From assembly GCF_013106755.1 (NCBI RefSeq), contig NZ_WHPF01000008.1, forward strand, positions 1-64,000: 64,000 nt of DNA. Direction: 5' to 3'. Position numbers and translations under genes: made by a program. A model generated the notes under the pieces. It saw nothing but the letters and a program-made list of their open reading frames with translations, made no database searches and was not told the origin of the DNA. Below, one piece after another: positions 1-8,266 of the stretch (within the stretch, counting starts at the first letter, position 1; the number at the start of each line of letters is the position of its first letter). The stretch is from Limnovirga soli. GTDB taxonomy: Bacteria > Bacteroidota > Bacteroidia > Chitinophagales > Chitinophagaceae.

Positions 1-744
1 AGCATAAGTGCTAAGCATAGCCGCAGTATCTGAGATGTTCAATTTATTAACTACCAGATTATTAATGCCTGCTGTTTTTGCATAGGGGCTTAACATATCA
101 GCGGTATCGCTGATATTTAATTTGCCCGCAGTGACATTTGCAAGATTTTCTTTAGAAGCATAAGCGCTTAACATGGTTGCTGTATCAGAAGTGTTTAGCT
201 TGCTATTAATTAACGAAACAACCACATCAGTTAATTTTACAAGTCCTACGCTTCCATCAGCTATTTTATTGGAGGTGATAGCATTGTTTGCAATGGTTGG
301 TGCAGGGTAAGTGCCGCTTAAATCGCCGTGTGCATTACCGGATGGCGTTGCACTTAAAGCATAAGCTACACTTTGTAATTGTGTTATACCTGCAAGTCCA
401 AAATTATTTAGCCCATTGGGATCTATTTCCAGCTTAATGTATTTTTTACCGGTAGACCAGTTTACACTTTCAACAGAGCCAATCAAATCTGTGGCGCCGT
501 TGCTGCCTATCACAATATTAAATAGGCCCGCATAATTGGTTAATACCCTCCTTGTTTCACGATATGCAATCTGTCCATTAGTAGCACTGTCAATAATTGA
601 CAGTCTAACAGTGATGTTTTGATAGGCAATTGGGCTGCCTGTTGCATTGCGGGCAATGCCCTGGTAATTTAATTGTTGGGGCACCTGCGCTTTTGCAATG
701 ACAAAAAAACTCATCATCAAAGCAGTGAATAGGATGTTTTTCAT
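1..744 (-). CDS. Repeat-containing exported surface protein, C-terminus beyond window
   Basis: The reading frame starts at the ATG at 744-742 and is still open at base 1, so at least 248 residues are present and the C-terminus is missing. It begins with a signal peptide (MKNILFTALMMSFFVIAKAQ), followed by 'VPQQLNYQGIARNATG', the usual opening of a large group of Bacteroidota cell-surface proteins. From about residue 175 a 26-residue unit is repeated with the core KLNxSDTAxMLSxYA; three copies are visible before the edge (about 78 bp period). Such proteins are often very long and resemble tail-fibre or collagen-like stalks; a role in adhesion is inference only. The start lies 6 bp after the stop of the 188-residue T9SS protein, so the two are probably co-transcribed. 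Confidence 0.8.
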   Translation of the reverse strand, partial: MKNILFTALMMSFFVIAKAQVPQQLNYQGIARNATGSPIAYQNITVRLSIIDSATNGQIAYRETRRVLTNYAGLFNIVIGSNGATDLIGSVESVNWSTGKKYIKLEIDPNGLNNFGLAGITQLQSVAYALSATPSGNAHGDLSGTYPAPTIANNAITSNKIADGSVGLVKLTDVVVSLINSKLNTSDTATMLSAYASKENLANVTAGKLNISDTADMLSPYAKTAGINNLVVNKLNISDTAAMLSTYA

Positions 745-750
745 AAGTGG

Positions 751-1317
751 TTATTTGATTTTGTCTACTTTAAATGAACCTTGTTTTAATACATCACCTT
801 TGGGTGACGTTAGGAGTATTTTGAAGTAATATAATCCGGAAGCATAGCTGGTTAAATTCCATGTTACAGTGTTATTGCCACTGTATTGGAAGAATTCTTT
901 TACACCCAGAAACTTGCCATCACGGGAATATAATTGAACAGAAATTTTTCCCGGTGCAACAGTTCTGAAATTAATGGATACAAAGTCTTTGGCAGGTACA
1001 GGATATAACCTTATTTCCTGGTTGGTCCAGTTGGGTATCAATGGATTAAAAATAATATGTGTATTATCGTATGGCTGCAATATACCGCTGGTTAAATTCC
1101 AACGGTTACCAACAACCGTATTGGGTACTGCATTTAAACCATAAAATGTTTCTATTATGGTAGACTCGCCAATACTCCAGTCTATAATAAAATCTGCAGT
1201 AATGGCGTGTGTGCCTCCACCCATATTTACGGTGGATTGGGTATTGGGTGCCACCTGGGTTTGAGCAATTGCCTGCATGCCAAAAAGCATAAATCCGCCT
1301 AGTAAAATTTTTCGCAT
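751..1317 (-). CDS. Small secreted protein with T9SS type A sorting domain
   Basis: 188 residues. The N-terminus is a signal peptide ending near MQAIAQ. The first half (about 20-90) is unrecognised, with 'DWSIGESTIIETF', a motif common in short Bacteroidota secreted proteins. The last ~85 residues form a type IX secretion C-terminal domain: 'LYPVPAKDFVSINF' (variant of YPNPxxD), then beta strands and 'YASGLYYFKI', ending in a Lys-rich tail. The protein should cross the outer membrane through the T9SS and be anchored or released. The gene is 6 bp upstream of the repeat-containing surface protein and probably shares its transcript. No enzymatic role is visible. Confidence 0.85.
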   Translation of the reverse strand: MRKILLGGFMLFGMQAIAQTQVAPNTQSTVNMGGGTHAITADFIIDWSIGESTIIETFYGLNAVPNTVVGNRWNLTSGILQPYDNTHIIFNPLIPNWTNQEIRLYPVPAKDFVSINFRTVAPGKISVQLYSRDGKFLGVKEFFQYSGNNTVTWNLTSYASGLYYFKILLTSPKGDVLKQGSFKVDKIK

Positions 1318-1660
1318 ATACCAGTTTTTACGGGGGTAATGATTGTTATGGTTTTTCGAAAATAGCTATGGTGTAGTATGCCTTTTTGTGAGTTAAAGGC
1401 ATTACATCATTTTACGGGCAGCACAAATTTGCGTTTTGTAAATTGCTCATAGGATAAGGTAGTTTATGTTGTTAGGAATACGGATATTGTACAAACATAT
1501 ATTAATGAAAAATGAATATTTGTAGACTTATTACTACAAATTGCAATATTTAAAAAATTGTAGTTTTTTATACAAAATGCTTAAACAAAAAATTCGATTT
1601 ATTTGATGCAGTTGTTACAATAATCCATTTAAAATAATAAGTGCTGCATGTGGATATGGC

Positions 1661-1686
1661 GTACTTGTGTGCAACGTAAGTAAAGC
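1661..1686 (+). repeat. Dispersed intergenic repeat, copy 1 (degenerate)
   Basis: Reads gtacttgtgtgcaacgtaag then taaagc, matching the core TACAAGTGTGCGACGCAA with three changes. It lies about 175 bp after the stop of the minus-strand phosphodiesterase and pairs in inverted orientation with copy 2. Confidence 0.6.
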
Positions 1687-1765
1687 AGATAATTTAACAG
1701 AAAGCAGGGCCAATAATATCTTTTAAAAATTTGTTGATCCAGGCATTTAAATTCAATTCAACATC

Positions 1766-1785
1766 CTTGCGTCGCACACTTCTAC
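1766..1785 (-). repeat. Dispersed intergenic repeat, copy 2
   Basis: Reads cttgcgtcgcacacttctac on the plus strand, one mismatch to the core in reverse orientation. It is about 75 bp after the phosphodiesterase stop. Confidence 0.75.
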
Positions 1786-1861
1786 TGCAGTAATGCTTTG
1801 CAACAAATACAATATAGATTGAGTTTTTGGGTTTGATTTATTTGATAAGATATTTTCAGTA

Positions 1862-2692
1862 TTAACGCAATCCTTTTTTTATAAGAAAGTTAATTAAAGC
1901 TTTTGGATGATCTGTTTGCAGACCGGGAAAACCCAATGCCAGTGCCTTGTTCCAGCTTTCTTCATTTTCATTGGCAGATTGTATATCAGCCCAAATGGGA
2001 ATATGTTTTTCTTTGGCAGCCATAACAGTTGCCGGTGTATAATCATCAGCATCGCCATCTAAAACATCTATTTGCAGCGAGTCTAATAATTGAAACATTT
2101 CTTCCTTTGTTTTAACTGCTTTGGGCAAGCTTATCATTAATGGCATTTGCGGTGCTATGTTGCGCCAGCTGCTAAACTGTGCCGGCTGATTGATATATAC
2201 CACTATGTTTTTTTCCATGCCTGCATTACATATTTCCTGATAAGCTGTTACAACAGCAGCTTCCTTATAATCCAGATAAATATTTATTTTTCCCTTACAT
2301 AAAGCTAATACCTGTTTAAAGGTGGGAATGGGTTGCGTACCCCATTCGGCATGTTGTGGTTGGGTTAGTTGAATGGTTTGTAATTGGGCAAGTGTAAAAT
2401 CCTTAACAAGTCCTTTATTGCCTGTCATTCTATCAACAGTGGCATCATGCATTATAACCAGTGCACTGTCTTTAGTAGTGCGTAAATCTATTTCTACAAA
2501 ATCTGCACCTGCATCAATAGCATTTTGACAGGCAGCCAGACTGTTTTCAGGCGCGTTAGTATGATCTCCACGGTGTGCTATAATTACCATTTTATTTTTG
2601 CTGGCGGGCAGGGGGCGTGTTTGTGTAAAAGCATTCATGGAGATTAGAATAAATGCCAATGGCAGGAATAGTGAACTAAGAAAAGCTTTCAT
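1862..2692 (-). CDS. Exported glycerophosphodiester phosphodiesterase family protein
   Basis: 276 residues with a signal peptide (about 1-23, ending NAFTQ), so it acts in the periplasm or at the surface. The GDPD TIM-barrel signature is clear: HRGD at 40-43 (His40, Arg41 catalytic), 'APENSLAA' with Glu49, 'VEIDLRTTKD' with Glu67/Asp69 as metal ligands, and His82-Asp83 as general acid. The family hydrolyses glycerophosphodiesters to glycerol-3-phosphate and an alcohol, using Ca2+ or Mg2+. The length is normal for bacterial GlpQ/UgpQ relatives. It stands alone, divergent from the exporter operon. The substrate is not shown by the sequence. Confidence 0.88.
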   Translation of the reverse strand: MKAFLSSLFLPLAFILISMNAFTQTRPLPASKNKMVIIAHRGDHTNAPENSLAACQNAIDAGADFVEIDLRTTKDSALVIMHDATVDRMTGNKGLVKDFTLAQLQTIQLTQPQHAEWGTQPIPTFKQVLALCKGKINIYLDYKEAAVVTAYQEICNAGMEKNIVVYINQPAQFSSWRNIAPQMPLMISLPKAVKTKEEMFQLLDSLQIDVLDGDADDYTPATVMAAKEKHIPIWADIQSANENEESWNKALALGFPGLQTDHPKALINFLIKKGLR

Positions 2693-2861
2693 AGCATATT
2701 TTATTCAGCAAAATAATACAACAATTGTTTGGGTAAATTATTTTTAAATGAAGTTTGTTTTATTATGTTGGTTTTTACGAATATGACCACACTTGCGTGT
2801 TAAATGTAGTTGGTGCACCTCCTCAATGGTTTGCAATATGTATGCTGCATTTGGTTGTGTA

Positions 2862-2888
2862 GTACAAGTGTGCGACGCAAGTAAAGCC
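2862..2888 (+). repeat. Dispersed intergenic repeat, copy 3
   Basis: A perfect core (TACAAGTGTGCGACGCAA) followed by GTAAAGCC. The tail AAGCCC can pair with GGGCTT at 2907-2912, giving a hairpin. It is one of only two core copies in a divergent region, with no stop codon on either side. Confidence 0.85.
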
Positions 2889-3021
2889 CAGTAAGTGATT
2901 ACGGCCGGGCTTCAAAAATTAAGCATAATAATTTGTATACGCTAATTATGCCGTATCAATGCACCAGGTGGTATAAGTTTGATTAGCTTTAATATGATAT
3001 TAGTCATAGCCCCCTGGCTAA

Positions 3022-3029
3022 TATATTTG
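3022..3029 (+). promoter_or_regulatory. Putative -7 box (TATATTTG)
   Basis: Exact match to the Bacteroidota consensus TAnnTTTG, 33 bp before the ATG of the adaptor gene. No TTG was found at the expected -33 spacing, so the assignment rests on the -7 box and its position. Confidence 0.5.
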
Positions 3030-3062
3030 TACTTTCATTTTTTATTATAAGCACAACAGGAT

Positions 3063-4148
3063 ATGACACGAACAGCCCTTTGGAGCAGCTTTGTTTTATT
3101 AGTGCTCTTCTCTTGCAAAAGCAAACAGGAATCGATACAACCGGTAGAAGAAAAAATAACGGCATCGGTCTATGCTTCTGGGATTGTAAAAAGCAATAAC
3201 CAGTACCAGGTATTTTCATCGGCGAATGGCATTATTGCAGCAGTGTTGGTTAAAGAAGGCGATGAAGTAAAAAAGGGTGATGCACTTATGCGCCTTACCA
3301 ATACCACTGCGAGGTTAAATGCCGAAAATGCTACTATTGCCGCAGATTATGCCGCTGTTACCGCTAATACAGAAAAATTACATGAGCTTGTTTTAAATGT
3401 TGATTTGGCTAAAACCAAAATGGATAACGATGCTTTATTACTGCAACGCCAACGCAATTTGTGGGATCAGCAAATTGGTACGCGTAATGAGCTGGACCAA
3501 CGGGAACTGGCATACAAAAGCTCCACAAGCGCCTGGGAGGCCGCTAAACTGCGTTTGGTTGATTTGCAAAAACAAATCAGCTTTCAGGAAAAACAATCCA
3601 AAAAGAATGTAGAAATTTCTACCACCATTGCCGGTGATTATACTATAAAAAGTGAGGCAGATGGCAAAGTATATAGCCTGTTGAAAGAAAAGGGCGAAAT
3701 GGTAAACACCCAAACACCTGTAGCATTAATTGGTGATGCCAGCGTTTTTATGCTGGAATTGCAGGTGGATGAATATGATATTACCAAAATTGTCATCGGA
3801 CAAACCGTATTGTTAAATATGGATAGTTATAAGGGGCAAGTGTTTGAGGCGGTAGTTACCAAAATAAATCCCAGCATGAATGAGCGCTCAAAATCTTTTA
3901 CCATTGAAGCAGCTTTTAAACAGGCACCGGCAGCTTTATACCCAAATCTAACATGTGAAGCCAATATTGTTATAAACGAAAAGGCAAAAGCTATTACCAT
4001 TCCCCGCAACTACCTGCTAAGTGGCGATTATGTGCTTTTGGAGAATAATGAAAAAAGAAAAGTAGTCACGGGTTTAAAAGACTACCAGAAAGTTGAAATA
4101 ATTAGTGGGTTAACAGTGAACGATCATATTCTTAAGCCCATACAATGA
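3063..4148 (+). CDS. HlyD-type periplasmic adaptor lipoprotein of an ABC exporter
   Basis: 361 residues. A lipobox 'VLFSC' places the lipidated Cys at residue 18, so the protein is membrane-anchored in the periplasm. A split biotinyl-lipoyl-like domain (around 45-80, 'VLVKEGDEVKKGDALMRL', and again around 190-220, 'DGKVYSLLKEKGEMV') flanks an alpha-helical hairpin (about 85-180). A beta-barrel domain follows ('DEYDITKIVIGQTVLLNMDS') with a C-terminal membrane-proximal region. These are the features of HlyD/MacA-type adaptors that join an inner-membrane pump to an outer-membrane channel. Its stop overlaps the start of the permease by ATGA, so the two are translationally coupled. The substrate is unknown, and no TolC-like gene is in the window. 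Confidence 0.85.
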   Translation: MTRTALWSSFVLLVLFSCKSKQESIQPVEEKITASVYASGIVKSNNQYQVFSSANGIIAAVLVKEGDEVKKGDALMRLTNTTARLNAENATIAADYAAVTANTEKLHELVLNVDLAKTKMDNDALLLQRQRNLWDQQIGTRNELDQRELAYKSSTSAWEAAKLRLVDLQKQISFQEKQSKKNVEISTTIAGDYTIKSEADGKVYSLLKEKGEMVNTQTPVALIGDASVFMLELQVDEYDITKIVIGQTVLLNMDSYKGQVFEAVVTKINPSMNERSKSFTIEAAFKQAPAALYPNLTCEANIVINEKAKAITIPRNYLLSGDYVLLENNEKRKVVTGLKDYQKVEIISGLTVNDHILKPIQ

Positions 4149-5404
4149 ACCTTAGCTTAATTATCAGCATTGCCAAATCACTTTTATTGGCACGGTGGAA
4201 ACAAACACTGGTGGCCGCTATTGGCGTTACTTTTAGCATTACGATGTTTATTACATTGCTTAGCTTTATGACGGGTTTAAACGACTTACTGGATGGATTA
4301 ATTTTAAACCGCACACCGCATGTGCGTTTATACAATGATATTAAACCCAGTGAGCACCAACCAATAAATATGGATACTGCTTACAGCGGGGGGCATAATT
4401 TTATACAATCCATTAAATCGGGTAATAGCCGGCAGGAGATTTATAACAGTGCCACCATAATGCGCACCCTTAATAATGATACCCGTGTGGCTGGCTATGC
4501 GCCAAAGATAATTACGCAGGTGTTTTTTAATGATGGCAGTATAGATATTTCCGGCGTAGTGAATGGTATTGATGTTGAAGCAGAAACCCGGCTTTTTCAT
4601 TTTGCAGATTATATTATTGCAGGTAATGCGGCTGATATTTCAAGGCAGGCCAACAGTATTGTTTTGGGTAAGGGGCTTGCCGATAAATTACTGGTAAATA
4701 TTGGAGATGTGGTGCAGGTAACCACTGCTAAGGGCGAATTGTTCCCATTAAAAGTAGTAGGCTATTTTCAATCCGGGTTACAGGAGCTGGATAAGGTGCA
4801 GAGCTATGCTTCTATTGCCACCGTACAAAAACTAATGGGTAAACCCGGCAATTTTATAACCGATATTCAAATAAAATTAACCAACCTGGAAATAGCGCCT
4901 CCCGTAGCAAAAGAATATGCCAGCCTGTTTAATGTAGATGCCGAAGATATACAAACTGCCAACTCGCAATTTGAAACAGGTAGCTCAATACGTACCCTTA
5001 TTTCATATGCTGTTGGCATTACTTTATTAATTGTGGCAGGCTTTGGCATTTACAATATTTTAAACATGATGATTTATGAAAAAATGGATTCTATTGCCAT
5101 TTTAAAAGCTACCGGTTTTTCGGGCCGTGATGTAAAAAGAATTTTTATTGTAATTGCAATTAGCATTGGCTTTTTTGGCGGACTGGTAGGTCTGCTGTTT
5201 GGGTTTGGCTTGTCGTATGGCATTGATCAAATTCCATTTAATACAGCATCATTGCCTACAATAAAAACTTATCCTATCAATTACAATCCCATGTTTTATG
5301 TAATAGGGTCTTCGTTTTCTTTAATCACTACTTATATGGCCGGTTGGTTTCCATCACGTAAAGCCAGTAAAGTAGATCCTGTAGTAATTATAAGAGGAAA
5401 ATAA
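4145..5404 (+). CDS. FtsX-like ABC transporter permease
   Basis: 419 residues. One transmembrane helix near 20-45 is followed by a large extracytoplasmic domain (about 50-275, MacB_PCD type) and three C-terminal helices (about 285-310, 330-360, 385-405), the MacB/LolC/DevC layout. The end 'SRKASKVDPVVIIRGK' is the typical FtsX-family tail ('P...I.RG'). It partners the adaptor upstream and the ATPase one base downstream. Type VII ABC systems of this kind do not carry substrate through the membrane; they move periplasmic substrate outward by mechanotransmission. The substrate (antibiotic, lipid or peptide) cannot be told from sequence. Confidence 0.87.
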   Translation: MNLSLIISIAKSLLLARWKQTLVAAIGVTFSITMFITLLSFMTGLNDLLDGLILNRTPHVRLYNDIKPSEHQPINMDTAYSGGHNFIQSIKSGNSRQEIYNSATIMRTLNNDTRVAGYAPKIITQVFFNDGSIDISGVVNGIDVEAETRLFHFADYIIAGNAADISRQANSIVLGKGLADKLLVNIGDVVQVTTAKGELFPLKVVGYFQSGLQELDKVQSYASIATVQKLMGKPGNFITDIQIKLTNLEIAPPVAKEYASLFNVDAEDIQTANSQFETGSSIRTLISYAVGITLLIVAGFGIYNILNMMIYEKMDSIAILKATGFSGRDVKRIFIVIAISIGFFGGLVGLLFGFGLSYGIDQIPFNTASLPTIKTYPINYNPMFYVIGSSFSLITTYMAGWFPSRKASKVDPVVIIRGK

Positions 5405-5405
5405 A

Positions 5406-6083
5406 ATGGGCAATACAATACTCGAGGCAAAAAATATCAATAAGGAGTTTCACGATCCCATAACAGTGCAGGTATTAACAGATATAAATTTTTCCGTTAA
5501 TAAGGGAGATTTTGTTGCCATTACCGGTAAATCGGGTTGCGGTAAGTCTACGCTTTTGTATATCCTTTCTACCATGGATACAGATTATACCGGAGAGTTA
5601 CATATTGATGGCGAAGCCATGGGCAATAAAAAAGAGGCAGAGCTGGCCCGGGTGCGTAATGAGAAAATTGGTTTTGTATTTCAGTTTCACTATTTGTTAA
5701 ACGAATTTTCGGTTATTGAAAATGTTATGCTACCCGGCTTAAAACTAAATAAATTTAACAGACAGGAAGTAGAACACCGTGCCATGGAGCGACTAAAGAT
5801 GCTGGATATTGGCCATCTTGCCCTAAAAAATGCCAATCAGGTTTCTGGCGGTGAAAAACAAAGGGTTGCCATTGCAAGGGCCCTCATCAACGATCCTTTT
5901 ATCATTATGGGCGATGAGCCAACCGGCAACCTGGATAAAAAAAACAGCGAACTGGTTTTTGATATTTTTAAACGCCTTGCTGAGGAATTTAATCAAACCC
6001 TGTTAATTGTAACCCACGACCAAAGTTTTGCCCAGCGTACCCATCGCATCATTCAAATGGAGGATGGTAAAATAATTGCATAA
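5406..6083 (+). CDS. ABC transporter ATP-binding protein (MacB/LolD/DevA type)
   Basis: 225 residues with every nucleotide-binding motif: Walker A GKSGCGKST at 41-49, Q-loop Gln93, signature VSGGE at 146-150, Walker B 'FIIMGDEPTGNLD' with Asp170-Glu171, and the switch His in 'LIVTHDQ'. 'GDEPTGNLD' is the hallmark of the LolD/MacB/FtsE branch. It energises the adjacent FtsX-like permease. The order adaptor-permease-ATPase is that of the cyanobacterial DevBCA exporter. The gene starts one base after the permease stop and is the last gene of the operon. Confidence 0.93.
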   Translation: MGNTILEAKNINKEFHDPITVQVLTDINFSVNKGDFVAITGKSGCGKSTLLYILSTMDTDYTGELHIDGEAMGNKKEAELARVRNEKIGFVFQFHYLLNEFSVIENVMLPGLKLNKFNRQEVEHRAMERLKMLDIGHLALKNANQVSGGEKQRVAIARALINDPFIIMGDEPTGNLDKKNSELVFDIFKRLAEEFNQTLLIVTHDQSFAQRTHRIIQMEDGKIIA

Positions 6084-6123
6084 CTGTATTTTGTTACCGG
6101 CTTTTCTACTACTATATAGCATC

Positions 6124-6143
6124 GTTGTGTCACTCCCTTGTAC
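6124..6143 (-). repeat. Dispersed intergenic repeat, copy 4 (GTGTCAC variant)
   Basis: Reads gttgtgtcactcccttgtac. On the other strand it is TACAAGGGAGTGACACAA, the same length as the main core with changes at four fixed positions. It begins 41 bp after the ATPase stop. Confidence 0.75.
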
Positions 6144-6427
6144 TGCATAACCAATTTCAGCAGTCCTCAAACATAGTTGGTAAACAGTTTTTATCGTGTT
6201 TAGCTGTTCTGATAAGCAATTATTTTAAAGGTATTGGCGTACGGCCTAACAATGTATTGTGGTTGTCTATTACATCAGTAGACTATTTCCCCAATGGCAT
6301 ATAGCCTATAAAATAATCCGTGTATATTTTGGGGCAAATGCTGCCTTAATGCCGTGTATAGTGTAGTAAATTGTTGTTTTTGCAATTAATGGTTTTATGC
6401 TGCTGGTAGCTGCTAAGTGTTATACAG

Positions 6428-6446
6428 CACAAGTGTGCGACGCAAC
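6428..6446 (+). repeat. Dispersed intergenic repeat, copy 5
   Basis: Reads cacaagtgtgcgacgcaac, a near-perfect core, followed within 35 bp by GCCGGGCCC. Confidence 0.8.
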
Positions 6447-6540
6447 CGGGATGCCATAAATAACCCTTAGCCGGGCCCATAAAGCACATTTTTCTTCTTA
6501 AACTGTGAGAAACTAAAAATGGAGATGTATAATTAGTTTT

Positions 6541-6548
6541 TACTTTTG
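6541..6548 (+). promoter_or_regulatory. Putative -7 box (TACTTTTG) that decides the downstream start
   Basis: Exact TAnnTTTG match. Transcription would begin near 6553-6556, downstream of the GTG at 6550. This supports the ATG at 6607 as the real start of the phosphosulfolactate-synthase homologue. Confidence 0.55.
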
Positions 6549-6606
6549 CGTGCACAAAATTGGTGGTAATGCTAATTTTGCAATCTTTAACAACAATCAT
6601 ATACAG

Positions 6607-7368
6607 ATGAATTTCAACTTGTCTCAAATGCCGCAAAGGAATGTAAGACCACGTACAGATGGTATTACAATGATCATGGATAAAGGCCTTAGCATAGCAG
6701 AAGTACATAATTTCATTAGCGTTGCCGAGCCTCATATTGATATTGTTAAACTGGGTTTTGGTACCTCTTATGTTACGCCCAACCTGCGTGCAAAAATTGA
6801 AGCTTATCAGAGTTATGGCATTCCGGTATATTTTGGCGGCACCCTGTTTGAAGCCTTTTTAATACGCAACCAGTTTGAAGATTATATTGCCATGTGTAAA
6901 GATTACCAGATTACACATATGGAAGTAAGTGATGGATCTATCATAATACCCCATACCGAAAAATGTGGTTATATAGAAAAACTTACCAAATACGGCACCG
7001 TATTAAGCGAAGTAGGTAGTAAAGATGCTGCCCATATAATACCACCCTATAAATGGATTGAATTAATGAAAGCTGAGCTGGAAGCCGGTTCTACCTACGT
7101 AATTGCCGAAGCCCGTGAAGCCGGTAATGTTGGTATTTACCGCGGCAGCGGCGAGGTACGCGAAGGACTGGTACAGGAAATACTTACCCAAATACCCGGT
7201 GAGAAAATTTTATGGGAAGCGCCACAAAAAGCACAGCAATTATACTTTTTAGAATTACTGGGCTGTAATGTAAACCTGGGTAATATTGCTCCATCAGAAA
7301 TATTGTCTTTAGAAGCCATGCGTATAGGTTTACGTGGCGATACTTTTGATTTGTACTTAAACAAATAA
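6607..7368 (+). CDS. comA: Phosphosulfolactate synthase (ComA) family protein
   Basis: 253 residues from the ATG at 6607. A longer frame from the GTG at 6550 begins upstream of the predicted transcription start and adds a sequence unlike the family. The TIM-barrel family signatures are present: 'DKGLSIAEVHNF', 'DIVKLGFGTSYV', 'YFGGTLFEAF', 'MEVSDGSI', 'LSEVGSK' and 'IAEAREAGNVGIY', ending 'EILSLEAMRIGLRGDTF'. In methanogens ComA adds sulfite to phosphoenolpyruvate, the first step to coenzyme M. Homologues are common in bacteria that do not make coenzyme M, where the product is unsettled. ComB and ComC homologues are not in this window. It lies 9 bp before aroE and is probably co-transcribed with it. 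Confidence 0.85.
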   Translation: MNFNLSQMPQRNVRPRTDGITMIMDKGLSIAEVHNFISVAEPHIDIVKLGFGTSYVTPNLRAKIEAYQSYGIPVYFGGTLFEAFLIRNQFEDYIAMCKDYQITHMEVSDGSIIIPHTEKCGYIEKLTKYGTVLSEVGSKDAAHIIPPYKWIELMKAELEAGSTYVIAEAREAGNVGIYRGSGEVREGLVQEILTQIPGEKILWEAPQKAQQLYFLELLGCNVNLGNIAPSEILSLEAMRIGLRGDTFDLYLNK

Positions 7369-7377
7369 CCCGTTTAT

Positions 7378-8115
7378 ATGCGTGAATATGGGTTAATAGG
7401 TTATCCTTTATCGCATTCTTTTTCTCAAAAATATTTTACAGAGAAATTTATCCGCGAAGGAATTGCAGATGCTGTTTTTCATGCATTTGCAATTCCTTCT
7501 ATTACGGATTTGCCGCCTACCCTGCAATCCCATCCTGCCTTACAAGGCTTTGCTATTACTATTCCATATAAGCGGGCTATAATACCCTACCTGCATCAGG
7601 CGCATGGCGCAGTAGTAGAAATGGATGCTTGTAACTGCGTAAAAATAATCAATGGCCAATTGTATGGTTATAATACAGATGTAATTGGTTTTGAAAAATC
7701 CTTTCTTGAAAAGCGGCTGCCACAACACAATAAAGCCCTGGTTTTAGGTACCGGTGGGGCAGCATCAGCGGTGGCTTTTGTGTTAAACAAGCTGAGTATC
7801 CCCTTTCAGTATGTTTCAAGAACAGCAAATATTAGTACCGGCACACTTGCTTATGGTGATATTACTGCTGATATCATGGCCCAGTTTAATATCATCATCA
7901 ATTGCACGCCATTGGGCACTTATCCGCAAATAGACACTGCGCCGGATTTGCCTTATCATTTATTAAACGCCTCCCATTATTTGTTCGATCTGGTGTATAA
8001 TCCATCCAAAACCAAATTCCTTCAATTAGGCGAAGCACAGGGTGCCACCATAAAAAACGGCTACGATATGCTAGTATTACAGGCCGAAGAAAACTGGATT
8101 ATCTGGAATAGTTAA
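7378..8115 (+). CDS. aroE: Shikimate dehydrogenase
   Basis: 245 residues. It reduces 3-dehydroshikimate to shikimate with NADPH in aromatic amino-acid synthesis. The substrate domain shows 'LIGYPLSHSFS' at 6-16, the catalytic lysine in 'TIPYKR' (Lys65), Asn86 and the catalytic Asp101 in 'GYNTDVIGF'. The NADP-binding loop GTGGAAS is at 124-130. The usual 'NVT' before the lysine strand is 'AIT' here. The length is a little short of the 270-residue enterobacterial enzyme but normal for Bacteroidota. It follows the comA homologue by 9 bp. Confidence 0.93.
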   Translation: MREYGLIGYPLSHSFSQKYFTEKFIREGIADAVFHAFAIPSITDLPPTLQSHPALQGFAITIPYKRAIIPYLHQAHGAVVEMDACNCVKIINGQLYGYNTDVIGFEKSFLEKRLPQHNKALVLGTGGAASAVAFVLNKLSIPFQYVSRTANISTGTLAYGDITADIMAQFNIIINCTPLGTYPQIDTAPDLPYHLLNASHYLFDLVYNPSKTKFLQLGEAQGATIKNGYDMLVLQAEENWIIWNS

Positions 8116-8147
8116 ATGTATTGGCCCAGCTTCAAAGCCATAGGCAA

Positions 8148-8172
8148 CTTTACTTGCGTCGCACACTTGTAC
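8148..8172 (-). repeat. Dispersed intergenic repeat, copy 6
   Basis: Reads CTTTACTT then GCGTCGCACACTTGTAC, 32 bp after the aroE stop, in the commonest orientation relative to the preceding gene. Confidence 0.88.
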
Positions 8173-8231
8173 TTTCTAACAGAAATGCAGCAAATACTAT
8201 CAAAATTTATGTATAACATCACTACGCATAA

Positions 8232-8239
8232 ATCAAATA
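8232..8239 (+). promoter_or_regulatory. Possible -7 box (TATCTTTA)
   Basis: Seven of eight matches to TAnnTTTG, 27 bp before the permease ATG. It would make the five-gene catabolic set an operon separate from aroE. Confidence 0.3.
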
Positions 8240-8266
8240 GTTATCTTTAAGGCTTAACCAAATTTA

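Larger units (their letters stand above)
1318..1861. other. Intergenic region (544 bp) with two repeat copies
   Basis: AT-rich non-coding stretch between the glycerophosphodiesterase stop and the T9SS protein start. It holds two opposed copies of the dispersed repeat (1661-1686 and 1766-1785). The first copy is degenerate. The promoter of the downstream minus-strand pair should lie near 1320-1400, but no clear TAnnTTTG box was identified. No ORF or RNA gene was recognised. Confidence 0.6.
2693..3062. other. Divergent intergenic region (370 bp)
   Basis: Contains one dispersed repeat copy with a flanking AAGCCC/GGGCTT hairpin (2862-2912) and the -7 box of the exporter operon at 3022-3029. No gene was seen. 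Confidence 0.6.
6084..6606. other. Intergenic region (523 bp)
   Basis: Holds a variant repeat copy (6124-6143), a canonical copy in the opposite orientation (6428-6446) and a -7 box (6541-6548) for the downstream gene. The possible GTG start at 6550 is judged non-coding leader. No RNA gene was recognised. Confidence 0.6.

Noticed and set aside
3004-3219. 71-residue minus-strand frame over the adaptor gene start
   Set aside because: Antisense shadow of the adaptor gene; no family features.
3063-6083. Specific label as a macrolide exporter (MacAB)
   Set aside because: In MacB the ATPase and permease are fused; here they are separate and the order is DevBCA-like. The substrate cannot be read from sequence.
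6550-6606. GTG start extending the ComA-family gene by 19 codons
   Set aside because: It lies before the transcription start predicted from TACTTTTG at 6541-6548, and the extra residues are not like the family.
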